64,000 bases of DNA, taken from positions 1,040-65,039 of the forward strand of contig BRYA01000073.1 in the NCBI GenBank assembly GCA_030267965.1, read 5' to 3'. Below, piece after piece: positions 11,452 through 21,227 of the stretch. The position numbers were made by a program, and so were the translations under genes. Under the pieces are notes generated by a model, which was not told where the DNA came from, searched no databases, and was given only the letters and a program-made list of their open reading frames with translations. Each line of letters begins with the position of its first letter. Within the stretch, counting starts at the first letter, position 1. This DNA comes from Triparma columacea (Eukaryota; Sar; Bolidophyceae; Parmales; Triparmaceae).

Positions 11452-12954
11452 TCACATCCCCATCGCCGCCTCAACGATTTTTTCCACAACCTGATCCCAG
11501 CTATAACGCTCCCTAACATCCTCCCCCCTCTTCTTTCTCTCCCTCTCAAACTTCGCCTCCTCCACAATAATCTTCTCCATTTTATGTACGAGGTCTTCCT
11601 CGTCCACCTTCAGTTCGAAGCTCTCCGCCTTCTCTACCCACCCCTCCCCTCCCTCTGCCTCCCAAGCGTTGTCCTCCCATCCCTTAAGCCTCTTGTTGAC
11701 TCTTTGCGCCCCCTCCTTCTTAACAACTTCAGCCTCGACCAAGTACCCGTGGACCCCGTCCCTCACGAAGTCGTCCGTGCTCCCCCCCCCAGTGACGACA
11801 ACCGGCAGCCCCACGGCCATGGCCTCTAGGACTGGGAGGTTGAAACCCTCGTACCTATAAGGGGAGAGGTAGCAGTTGCTAAGCTGCATCATCTGGGCGA
11901 CCCCTACGCCGCTCAGGTCCCCCCCGTGGTACTCAACTACCCCCTCCGTAACCAGTCCCTTTAGGTCCTCGATCTCATCCTTGAGGATATCCGCGCTTCC
12001 GTACAGGCCGTCGTTACCCTTGAGGACGAGTCTGGCGTTAGGGTACGTCTTTCTGACCTTCTTGATAGCCCTAACCATCAACCCGACGTTCTTGTTGCTC
12101 GTCATGCTCGAGACGTGTAGGAAAACAAAGCTACTATCCCACCCCGCCATTGCCCTTAATCTGACCCTGTCCGCCCCACCCAGAGGCCTGTACGTTATGG
12201 GGTCGACACCGTGGCTAACGACCGAGACTCGGCCGGGGTCGGCGCCGCTGTTAACGAGTCCCATCTTCGCCCACTCTGACGGTGCGATCAAAACAGAGTC
12301 AGGGGGTAGGCGTGTCACGGGGGTGCTACCGTTTATTACAGAGTTTAGTAGGAGACCCTTCTCGGTTGTTACCATTACAGCCATTCGACTGCTCTTTACC
12401 TTGGGCGAGTCGAAGTCTATAGTGACCCTTATGGTTAAGTCCGCTACTCCTGTGATCTCCGCGTCCTCAGCTACGTGGGGGATTCCCTCGTTCAAAGCAA
12501 GGGTATCAGCCTCATTGAAGAGACGGACGGAAGGTTCGGAAGGCCAGGAGGGGTCGAAGTTAGGTAGCTTTAGGAGGTACACGTTCACGTCCTTCCTCCT
12601 GTGAAGGGCTAGAGCAACCTGGTTTTCCAGGAAGGGTGGCGAAAGGGGTGTTAGGGACCAGTTGTCGAAGAGCGTTCTCCAAGGAACCTCTAAGCCCCAG
12701 TCTCTCCCCCTTCCCCTTATCCCACTTTAGCTTGTCCCCTTCCAATGTCCATCCTCCCCTTCCCATTTCCCCACCCTCACCTGCGCTCCTACCAGGCTGT
12801 AGCTGTTAGTGCTATTGAACGGTGTTTCGACGATAACCTCCAATTTCCTCGCGTCCTCCTTCCCAGTACACTGCTGGTCAGCAGAACCAACCGCATCAGC
12901 GGCAACGATGGAAAGGTATGAAAACAGGATAATGGCGAGATGCTGAAGGACCAT
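11452..12954 (-). CDS. GT4-type glycosyltransferase with signal peptide
   Basis: Exon 1 (12954-12781) encodes a start and a hydrophobic segment (HLAIILFSYLSIVAADA) typical of a signal peptide. Exon 2 (12687-11452) encodes the enzyme, for 469 residues in total. The group 1 (GT4) retaining glycosyltransferase signature is clear: SHGVDP, SNKNVGLMVRAIKKV, then YEGFNLPVLEAMAVGLPVV (~337) with the E-x7-E nucleotide-sugar motif, and GGGSTDDFV. It probably transfers a sugar in the ER/Golgi lumen or at the surface. Donor and acceptor substrates cannot be read. The donor CAG|GTGAGG is clear, but the acceptor choice (CTTAGAG|GTT) is less certain, so a few residues at the junction may differ. Confidence 0.75.
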
Positions 12955-13241
12955 GATGTGAGAAGGGGGGAATGGGGAGGGATATAGGAACGAAGTTGAA
13001 GTGGTTACGGTATCCCGTAGGAAATTGTCGGCGTGTGCCCAGTAGTTGCGTAGATTGGTGAGGTATTTGAGATTCAATGATTAATGTTATATGTAAAACA
13101 CATTTATTTTATACTAAAGAAGGGCCCATTGGATGTCGCGTTGGCAGGTCGCTCCAGCCGTCTACCCGCTCGTCTTTAAATATATATTCACAATTGCAAA
13201 ATGTAAAAATTAGCACAACCATCCCACCCCCTTCTCCAACT

Positions 13242-14295
13242 TCACCATCTCTCCATTTTCCCTGTCTCTGGGTTTCTAATGAATGTCCCGCTCCCGCTGC
13301 TTCTCCTATCCCACGGTTTCGTCCCTCCCCCTCCCTCCCTCTTTTCCTTGTCGTCCCCTTCCTCTTCCTTCCCCCCCCCGTTGTTCCCCAGTGATCCCCT
13401 CCCAGATTTCCAGAGTTGATATTCCTCCTCCTCTGTGAGTTCCTTAACCTCGGCCTCCTCCTTAAGTTCAACAACCTCCCCGTCGTCACTTTTCCCCCCC
13501 TCCCCCTCACCCGTGCAGTCCACCCATATCTTGTCAATCATGTCTTCAGTATCGTCGTCCCCCCATACGATCCCGCATTCCTTCGTTTCCCCCCCCTCCA
13601 CGTCCTCATTTTCGTCTTCCGTATCATCGTACCATCCTCCATTAAGCATCGACACGATGTCCTCAACCCCCCCAGTCCCTTCCCTCTCCTCATTAACCCT
13701 CCCCTTAACCATATCCTCAAATCCTCTGTCGTGTCTTTCCTTAACCCCGCTACCCCTAAGGACCCGGATTTTAAGCTCCTTATCCCTCTCCCCGATCCTA
13801 CCCTTAACCCTCCTCCTAACCTCCTCCAGCCCACCATCCTCCCCCACGACACTCTCAACGTCATCCCCGAATATACCGCTAACATCAGTAATAACGTCCC
13901 CTACCATAAGTCCCGCCTCCCTTGCAGGGCTCGGGCAGGTAGAGGGTGGGAAACATGCCACGAATACGAGCCCGAGATCGGGACCAGGGACGAGGGACTC
14001 CTCGACGGTGCAACCGAGTGAGGTTAGAGGGGGTGGGAGGGTTATTAGGTAAGGGGTTGAAGTTGAGAGGGAAGGCTCTGCATGGGGTTGGGGGGGAAGG
14101 GGGGATAAGGGGGGAAGTGTATAAAGTTGAGTGGCGGGGTGGATTGTTAGTAGTGTTTGCGTTGTTGGTGGTGTTTTTGTTTTCTCGTAGTTGTTGTTGT
14201 GCGTATTGTTCCTCAGTATGGTCGTTTGGCAGCCATTTCATTCTTGCTGGCGTTATATCATTGCGCGTGTCTCCGAAATGCACGTCGCATATCAT
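13242..14295 (-). CDS. Acidic protein with PDZ-like domain; 5' part in another frame
   Basis: The frame ending at 13242 encodes a PDZ-like core (LGLVFVACFPPS, AREAGLMVGDVITDVSG) followed by a long Glu/Asp-rich region and a basic tail (RNPETGKMERW). This frame is open upstream to about 14250 but contains no ATG. A plausible N-terminus starting at ATG 14295 (MICDVHFGDTRND) lies in a different frame. No GT donor exists between the two parts, so no intron can join them. The switch falls in a stretch with C runs of six and seven, so a frameshift or an assembly indel there is the simplest explanation. Treat the 5' half as provisional. Confidence 0.45.
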
Positions 14296-14872
14296 AACGG
14301 TTGGCTACTTGTGGGTTATCTCTTCATCGGAACTTGCACTAACTCTTTCTCTTGGTTTCGTCCTTTGCTTCTAGCCCTTTGCTTACTCACCGGGTAAGGT
14401 GTCCTGACTTGGCTGTTTTTCGTCTATTGGTATGAGCTGTGTAGTATTTGTTCCTCCATCATATCCTTCATCATATCCAGTACCTTTCATTGTTTTCAAG
14501 GTAGTGAATGAGCGAGTAGTGAATGAACGAGTTAACCATTTTCCCTGTTCCATATGTGTGTATTTATTGAGCGTATTGGGTATTCTATTGGGTATTCTAA
14601 ACCCGTAGCCCATAGCCCATTGTCCCATAGCCCGTTGCTCCATAGTCCATTGCCTTGCTGGCGATAATCCCGTTGACAATTTGCAATAAAACTTTGATTG
14701 CAAACCGTTTGTACATGTTAGTAGGATTGACATCGCAAACAAGCTATATATCATCATTATGGGAGGTTTTATTAAGATATATGACACAGGTGACCTTCAA
14801 AAGAATTGCATCTGCTAACCTTCTTTCGGTCGGAGACTCTGATTTTGGGGTTGGAGGCAGTTTTGGTTGACC
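14296..14872. other. Intergenic with short degenerate repeats
   Basis: No gene is visible. The stretch contains local duplications: GTGAATGAGCGAGTA followed by GTGAATGAACGAGTT near 14505-14535, two GGGTATTCTA units near 14577-14602, and alternating CCCATAGCCCATTG-type units at 14605-14655. Confidence 0.5.
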
Positions 14873-14991
14873 CCAATATTAGCACCTACACAACACTTCT
14901 ACCTAAGTGGAGTAGCTTGAAGGCTTTGTTGATCACTTTCACATCGTAATTTGCCGCCATAAACTTACATTCGGGATAAGTTCGCTCAAAA
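14873..14991 (+). repeat. Conserved upstream cassette, copy 1 of 3
   Basis: About 110-120 bp directly before the ATG of the first MYND paralog are nearly identical to the segments before the other two (16453-16571 and 17912-18022). Shared words include GTGGAGTAGCTT, CGTAATTTGCCGC and ATAAACTTACATT. This duplicated 5' leader/promoter moved with the coding unit. Confidence 0.85.
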
Positions 14992-16266
14992 ATGGAACAA
15001 CTCCCGGTCGAAGACAGCTGCGTTGTTAAGGAGAAGGAGGTTGAAGAGATGAGCGTGAAGGAACTGAAGGCTGCTATCAGGAAAGGGGGACTAGCAAAGG
15101 AGGCGGTGGGACTAGCGGAGAAGAGGGAACTCGTGGAACTACTCAAGAAACAACAATCAGAGGTACAATCGTCACACAATTCATCAGAGACCACAAATGT
15201 GCCAGTAACTAGTTGGGACGATTTGACAGACGATCAGAAGTTGTGCTTGGAATGGGCTAGTGACCAAGACTGGGATCGTATCAAGGGGTATGCCAAGGAA
15301 CATGGTCCTGAGGTTTTGTTAGGAGTTTCACAGCTGCTTGTTGATGATGAATTGACGTTATGTTCAGTCCTCACAGTGGCCTCTACTCACGACAATGTTG
15401 AGATGGTCAAGCTTACCTTAGAGGCCGGTTTCAACAACAAGAAAGCCATGTACAGTGCCGCAGAAATATCACTCAAGAATAGTGACAATTCAACAATCTT
15501 GAGATTGCTCTTAGAACATGGACTTGATCCTAATATAGACCTCCGAATGGAAGGGATGAGAGTTTTCTCAAACCTTTTGTTGCTTGCTGCTGAATGGAGA
15601 CGTATTGATCACGCCATAGCACTTCTCGATCATGGAGCAAATGTGAACAAGACAGTGGTCGGCCCTCTTTCACAACTTTCTTTTACTTTCTGTTATGGAG
15701 CACACGACATATTCAGGCTGTTTCTCACGCGCGGTGCTATTCCCACCACCGACGACGTGAAGAATGTGATTACTAGTTGCCTCTTAGCGTGCAGAGGACA
15801 ACACCCTCTCCTTAGTAGAGATCTCGCAATAAAGATGTTCGTAACATTTCTTCATCTCGGAAAGCCCGATTCCGACGTAGTTCGAGACAAATTCAATTCC
15901 TCCCCTCCTTCCCAACGAGATCCTACAATCGCCAACATCACGAAACATTACCTTCAAGGCCGTCCCTTCTGCTGCTTTGTTTGCGAGGCTCTCACTGCCA
16001 AGGGGCGCGACAAGCTTCTAGTGTGTCCCTGTCGCACCATCGCCTACTGCTCGAGGGATTGCCAGGTCAAGCACTGGAAGAAGCACAAGGTGCAATGCGG
16101 GGGGCCCCTGAACGAGAAGGGGGAGAGTGAGGCGATGGTCAAGGGGAGGCATAAGACAGGGAAGGGAGCGGCGGCGGGAGCAACGGTGGTGGGAGTAGCG
16201 GAAGGAGCAGCTGCGACGGAGAAGAAGGGGAAGAAGGGGAAGAAGGGCAAGGGTAAGATGAAGTGA
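14992..16266 (+). CDS. Ankyrin-repeat MYND-finger protein, paralog 1
   Basis: This is a single exon of 424 residues. Residues ~15-55 (MSVKELKAAIRKGGLAKE and on) resemble a SAP-like helix-extended-helix and are absent from the two downstream paralogs. Residues ~75-300 carry degenerate ankyrin-type repeats (LLLEHGLDPN, ALLDHGANVN, LFLTRGAIP). A MYND zinc finger follows at ~326-367 (CCFVCEALTA, CPCRTIAYCSRDCQ, HKVQCG). The tail is rich in Ala, Gly and Lys. MYND fingers normally bind proline-rich partners, so an adaptor role is likely. It is the first of three head-to-tail copies. Confidence 0.85.
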   Translation: MEQLPVEDSCVVKEKEVEEMSVKELKAAIRKGGLAKEAVGLAEKRELVELLKKQQSEVQSSHNSSETTNVPVTSWDDLTDDQKLCLEWASDQDWDRIKGYAKEHGPEVLLGVSQLLVDDELTLCSVLTVASTHDNVEMVKLTLEAGFNNKKAMYSAAEISLKNSDNSTILRLLLEHGLDPNIDLRMEGMRVFSNLLLLAAEWRRIDHAIALLDHGANVNKTVVGPLSQLSFTFCYGAHDIFRLFLTRGAIPTTDDVKNVITSCLLACRGQHPLLSRDLAIKMFVTFLHLGKPDSDVVRDKFNSSPPSQRDPTIANITKHYLQGRPFCCFVCEALTAKGRDKLLVCPCRTIAYCSRDCQVKHWKKHKVQCGGPLNEKGESEAMVKGRHKTGKGAAAGATVVGVAEGAAATEKKGKKGKKGKGKMK

Positions 16267-16452
16267 ACGAAACAATACAGTAATGCGGCGGCTATAAGCA
16301 ATTATTCAGAATTCGATGTACATCAAATTGCTTATTTTTTATTGCGATTGGCGTGTGCGATAGCGTGAGAATAAACAATCATATTTCTCCTTCAAATTTT
16401 GTCCCTCAATTTCGACTCCTGCTTCCAAGAGCAACTTTCTCAGAGGTGGACT

Positions 16453-16571
16453 CCAATATTAGCACCTACACGACACTTCTGCCTAAGTGGAGTAGCTTCA
16501 AGGCTTTGTTGATCACTTTCACGTCGTAATTTGCCGCTATAAACTTACATTCGGGATAGGTTCGCTCAAAA
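16453..16571 (+). repeat. Conserved upstream cassette, copy 2 of 3
   Basis: The second copy of the ~110 bp leader ends at the ATG of paralog 2. It differs from copy 1 by scattered substitutions only. Confidence 0.85.
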
Positions 16572-17708
16572 ATGGAATCAGAATCAGAGGTACAATCGTC
16601 ACACAATTCATCAGAGACCACAAATGGGGCAGAATCTAGTCGGGATGATTTGACAGACGGTCAGTATATGTGTACACACTGGGCTGAACACCAAGACTGG
16701 GATCGCATCAAGGGGTATGCCGAGGAACATGGTCCTGAGGTTTTGTTAGGCGTTCATTCAGAGCATGTTGGTGAGAGATTGGGCGTATGTTCAGTCCTCA
16801 CCGCCGCCTCTGTTCACGATAATGTTGAGATGGTCAAGCTTATCTTAGACGCCGGTTTTGCTAACAAGGAAGCCATGTACTTAGCCGCAAATAAATCAAT
16901 GACGAATAGTGACAATTCAACAATCTTGAGATTGCTCTTAGAACATGGACTTGACCCTAATATAGACCTCCGAGTCGAAGGGGTGGTGGACTACTTTACC
17001 AACCTTTTGATATCTGCTACTGAAAGGGGACATATTGATCAGGCCATAGCACTTCTCGATCATGGAGCAAATGTGAACAAGGCAGTGGTTGAACCTAATG
17101 GAGATGTTGTTTCACCACTTACTTCTACTATCTGTTATGGAGCACACGACATATGCAGGCTGTTTCTCACGCGCGGTGCTATTCCAACCACCGACGACGT
17201 GGATAATGTGATGCGTTCGTGCCTCAGAGCGTGCAAAGGAGAATACCCTGAGCTTAGTAGAGATGTCTCAATAAAGATGTTCGTAACATTTCTTCATCTC
17301 GGAAAGCCCGATTCCGACGTAGTTCGAGACCAATTCAATTTAGCCCCTCCTTCCTATCGTGATCCTACAATCACCAACATCACGAAACAGTACCTTCAAG
17401 GCCGTCCCTTCTGCTGCTCCGTTTGCGAGGCTCTCACTGCCAAGGGGCGCGACAAGCTTTTAGTGTGTCCCTGTCGCACTATCGCCTACTGCTCGAGGGA
17501 GTGTCAGATCAAAAACTGGAGGGAACACAAGGTGCAATGCACGGGACCACTGAACGAAAGGGGGGAGAGTGAGGCAATGGTCAAGAAAAGATCCAAGACG
17601 GGGAAGGGAGCAGCGGCGGGAGCAACGGTGGAGGGAGTAGCGGAAGGAACAGTTGCGTCGGGAAGGAAGGGCAAGAAGGGCAAGAATGGTAGGGGTAAGA
17701 AGAAGTGA
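16572..17708 (+). CDS. Ankyrin-repeat MYND-finger protein, paralog 2
   Basis: This is a single exon of 378 residues. After MESE the sequence joins the paralog 1 reading at SEVQSSHNSSETTN, so the ~50-residue SAP-like segment is missing. Ankyrin-type units (LLLEHGLDPN, ALLDHGANVN) and the MYND finger (CCSVCEALTA, CPCRTIAYCSREC, HKVQC) are intact. The Lys/Gly-rich tail is kept. Its last third is almost identical in DNA to paralog 3, which indicates a recent duplication or gene conversion. Confidence 0.85.
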   Translation: MESESEVQSSHNSSETTNGAESSRDDLTDGQYMCTHWAEHQDWDRIKGYAEEHGPEVLLGVHSEHVGERLGVCSVLTAASVHDNVEMVKLILDAGFANKEAMYLAANKSMTNSDNSTILRLLLEHGLDPNIDLRVEGVVDYFTNLLISATERGHIDQAIALLDHGANVNKAVVEPNGDVVSPLTSTICYGAHDICRLFLTRGAIPTTDDVDNVMRSCLRACKGEYPELSRDVSIKMFVTFLHLGKPDSDVVRDQFNLAPPSYRDPTITNITKQYLQGRPFCCSVCEALTAKGRDKLLVCPCRTIAYCSRECQIKNWREHKVQCTGPLNERGESEAMVKKRSKTGKGAAAGATVEGVAEGTVASGRKGKKGKNGRGKKK

Positions 17709-17911
17709 ACGAAGAAACAGTTGAAACAAAAACACAGAATGTATGAAGATTGTACTCTATATGTCCCTTAGGATGAAGTGAAAATCACGGGTTTTATTTC
17801 TTTTTTACTTTTGGAAATCGGCTGGAATTGAATTAGATGGAGGAATTGTCAGATTGGTGGAGGCCAAACTTTTTTTGGGGTTGGTGGTCGACTGGAGACA
17901 TAACACACAAC

Positions 17912-18022
17912 AGCACCTACAGGACACTTCTGCCTACGTGGAGTACTTTCAAGGCTTTGTTCATAGGTTTCACGTCGTAATTTGCCGCTATAAACTTACA
18001 TTTGGGATAAGTTCACTCAAAA
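17912..18022 (+). repeat. Conserved upstream cassette, copy 3 of 3
   Basis: The third copy of the ~110 bp leader sits immediately before the ATG of paralog 3. It begins at AGCACCTACAGGACACTTC and lacks the first few bases shared by copies 1 and 2. Confidence 0.85.
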
Positions 18023-19165
18023 ATGGCATCACAGTCAGAGGTCCAATCGTCACACAATTCATCAGAGACCACAAATACAGTATCTAGTTGGGAAGATTTG
18101 ACAGAAGGCCAGGAGTTGTGCATGCACTGGGCTGAACACCAAGACTGGGAACGCGTCAAGGGGTATGCCAAGGAACATGGTCCTGAGGTTTTGTTAGGCG
18201 TTATTGCAAATGTTGTTGATGGGGAATGGAAGGTAACTTCACTCCTCACCACCGCCTCACATTTCCAACACTCTGAGATGGTCAAGCTTACCTTAGAGGC
18301 CGGCTTCGATAACAATGACGTCATGTACATGGCGGCACATATATCAATGGAGAATAGTGACAATTCAACAATCTTGAGATTGCTCTTAGAACATGGACTT
18401 GACCCTAATTTGGACCTACGAGTCGAAGGGTTGGTGGAAGACTTTTCCAACCTGTTGATACATGCTACTACTATGGGACACATTGATCAGGCCATAGCAC
18501 TTCTCGATCATGGAGCAAATGTGAACAAGACAGTGGTTCACACTAATGGAGTTGTTCTTTCACCACTTGCTTTTACTCTTTTATATGGCGCACACGACCT
18601 ATGTAGGCTGTTTCTCACGCGCGGTGCTATTCCAACCACCAGCGACGTGCATAATGTATTCGGTACATGCCTCCAGGCGTGCAAAGGAGACAACCCTATG
18701 CTTAGTAGGGATATCGCAATAAAGATGTTCGTAACATTTCTTCATCTCGGAAAGCCCGATTCCGACGTAATTCGACACAGTTTTGATATTTTCGCATCTT
18801 CCTCCGGGTCCGGGTCCTGGGCTACAATCGCCAACATCACGAAACATTACCTTCAAGGCCGTCCCTTCTGCTGCGAGGTTTGCGAGGCTCTAACTGCCAA
18901 GGGGCGCGACAAGCTCCTCGTGTGTCCCTGTCGCACTATCGCCTACTGCTCGAGGGAGTGTCAGATCAAAAACTGGAGGGAACACAAGGTGCAATGCACG
19001 GGACCGTTGAACGAAAGGGGGGAGAGTGAGGCAATGGTCAAGAAAAGATCCAAGACGGGGAAGGGAGCAGCGGCGGGAGCAACGGTGGAGGGAGTAGCGG
19101 AAGGAACAGCTGCGTCGGGAAGGAAGGGCAAGAAGGGCAAGAATGGTAGGGGCAAGAAGAAGTGA
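18023..19165 (+). CDS. Ankyrin-repeat MYND-finger protein, paralog 3
   Basis: This is a single exon of 380 residues with the same plan as paralog 2: short N-terminus, ankyrin-type repeats at ~40-280 and a MYND finger (CCEVCEALTA, CPCRTIAYCSREC). The region just before the finger contains a distinct serine/glycine insertion (FASSSGSGSWAT). The tail is nearly identical to that of paralog 2. The adjacent minus-strand frames at 18890-19222 are antisense shadows of the basic tail. Confidence 0.85.
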   Translation: MASQSEVQSSHNSSETTNTVSSWEDLTEGQELCMHWAEHQDWERVKGYAKEHGPEVLLGVIANVVDGEWKVTSLLTTASHFQHSEMVKLTLEAGFDNNDVMYMAAHISMENSDNSTILRLLLEHGLDPNLDLRVEGLVEDFSNLLIHATTMGHIDQAIALLDHGANVNKTVVHTNGVVLSPLAFTLLYGAHDLCRLFLTRGAIPTTSDVHNVFGTCLQACKGDNPMLSRDIAIKMFVTFLHLGKPDSDVIRHSFDIFASSSGSGSWATIANITKHYLQGRPFCCEVCEALTAKGRDKLLVCPCRTIAYCSRECQIKNWREHKVQCTGPLNERGESEAMVKKRSKTGKGAAAGATVEGVAEGTAASGRKGKKGKNGRGKKK

Positions 19166-19231
19166 ACGAAGAAACAGTTGAAACAAAACCACTGTATAAG
19201 ATTGTGTACCCGCAACAAACAAACAATTTTT

Positions 19232-20850
19232 TTACATTCCTGCAGTTGATGTGATATTGTGATCTATCGTCCCCCCCATCGCCGCCACTTTCCAAGTGAG
19301 TTTGGACAAATCCCCAGATCTGACGATGATGACAAAGCAACTGAGCACAATGCTCAGGAGCTTCAAAATTAAACCCACGCTGACTTCTTCCCCGATGAAC
19401 TTGATGCCCTCTCGGTTCGTCTGCACTAAATTCAACAAGTGCTTTGCGGCGTCGACCCTTTGCTTGTATTTGATAATGTCGAGCTCGCTCCATCCATCCT
19501 GATGAGCAAGTAGGGTGTGCGCATTTAATTCGCGCGCATTTAATTCGCCGTAACATTCCCAGGCAACCTCCCTCGTTTTGGAAAGAGACGAGTTTGCCTT
19601 GATAGGGAAACTAACCAACTCAACGATGAGGTAGAGGACGAAAGCTGCCACAATTGTGTTCTGCAATAAATGAGCGAAATCCGAATCACAAAAAGAGTTT
19701 AGGCAGTGTATATGTCGGGGTTGAGTGACAACTATGTACGCGTTACGCAAGAAGCGCCGAATCGTCGACAGTGTAAATTGGACATTGTTCGCTTCGCTCG
19801 CCTAACCCATCTTCTCACCTGTACCGTTATCTGATTCTCGTCTATGAACATTGTCAGACCCACCAATCCAAGTGCAACGAGGAGGACGCAAATGATGATG
19901 GCAGAGTCGCGGCCGAAATGCAAACTTGTTTTCCCCAAAGTATCGCGAATCTGCCCGAATTTAATTGTCATGTCCGAAATCCACTCCTCCTGAAAGAATT
20001 CCGTCATTTCTGGAAGGTCGGCAACGCCACCACTTTGTGACCTTACCAAGGCGCTCTCTACATTCGAGTCTAAGGTCTTAAAGACGCAAAGTGCGTCCCT
20101 GAATGCGTCAATCTGCAACGTGTGGAGAAATGATACATATCTAAAACAGTTCCAGAAAACGTGGCTGGGAAGGTGCATAAGTTGGAGGACAATGGAGACC
20201 GTCAAGGCCTCGAGGAATGTTTTGCGTACAGAGAATACGTGCAACCATACCACGGGGTGAACACACAGGGCAAATTTCCACGGTGGCTTGAACTTTTGCA
20301 GTTGTATATCACAAAGTGCCTCGAGATCTTCCCTCTTGGATAGCCTGAGAATCTCCTTCGTCTTCAGTCTCTCCTTAACGAAGCAGTTCTCAACTAACAG
20401 CTTGGACCTACATGCCCAGTAGGAAAATATGAAGACCACCATGACTAAAAAGATTGCCACTTGGAAAACAGCGGAGATGTTACCCAATCGTCTGGACTCA
20501 TTAAATAGAAAGACCCACACCACCACGAGCGTCGTATAGCAAGAGTAGAAGAGAACTTGCCCCAGTACAGTTTTTCTCTCTTCGACCCCGATTCCCAGTG
20601 CAACGCACAGCTTGATCATGAACTTAAATTGCATCGGTAAATGCAACTGATGCAAAACCTCCATTCCATCTTCGTTGTTATCAATGGCGGTGGATGCCCT
20701 GCTTCTCCTTCTATCCTCCGACCCCTTGTGGGCCTTGAGGACTCTAGAAAATAAAGTTGGCCTAGAATTTACCTTCGGAGAAGTGACAGTAACCCCGGAC
20801 GGGAGATCTGGGGAGATCCTAACCCAACCCCTAGAGTTTTTTGACTGCAT
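19232..20850 (-). CDS. Multi-pass membrane protein of unknown function
   Basis: Two exons, 20850-19819 and 19660-19232, join in phase 0 (donor CAG|GTGAGA, acceptor TTTATTGCAG|AAC), giving 486 residues. Residues 1-65 are basic and soluble. Hydrophobic segments follow at about 95-112, 125-145, 185-225, 305-325, 345-365 and 450-470, with charged stretches between them. No motif identifies a family. The 158 nt intron has a GCGAGCGAAGCG block near its donor. It is convergent with the third MYND paralog and divergent from the kinase-phosphatase gene. Confidence 0.7.
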
Positions 20851-21227
20851 TCTTGCTAGCCCTAAACGCCAACACTGAACGATGGGGTGCGGCGGGGAAA
20901 ACAGCTAGTTTTCAGTCCTGCACAAACAATGAATGCTGCGGTCAAAAACAGCTTTGGTCCAGCTCTTCAGAAAAAATCCGTGCAAAGTGCCAAAGTGCAG
21001 TGGTGCCCAAGTCCCAAGTCCCAAGTCGATAGATTTTCCAATTTCTTCCTTTCCCCACCCCTTCCTCCCCCCAAAGTTGATTATACGTCGTTTTCAACGT
21101 GAAGCCTACGAATTAACTACATTCTATCATCTTAAGTACTTTCAAACATCAATTTTCTTCAATTAGCACAAACTCAAAGCAGATCTGACCAATATCGACA
21201 CCTTGATCACCTCAATACCTTCCACAC
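20851..21227. promoter_or_regulatory. Divergent spacer upstream of two genes
   Basis: The 377 bp between two outward-facing starts contains no coding signal I can support. It includes a small duplication (CCCAAGTCCCAAGTCCCAAG near 21008) and C-rich tracts. It probably contains both promoters, by position only. Confidence 0.35.
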
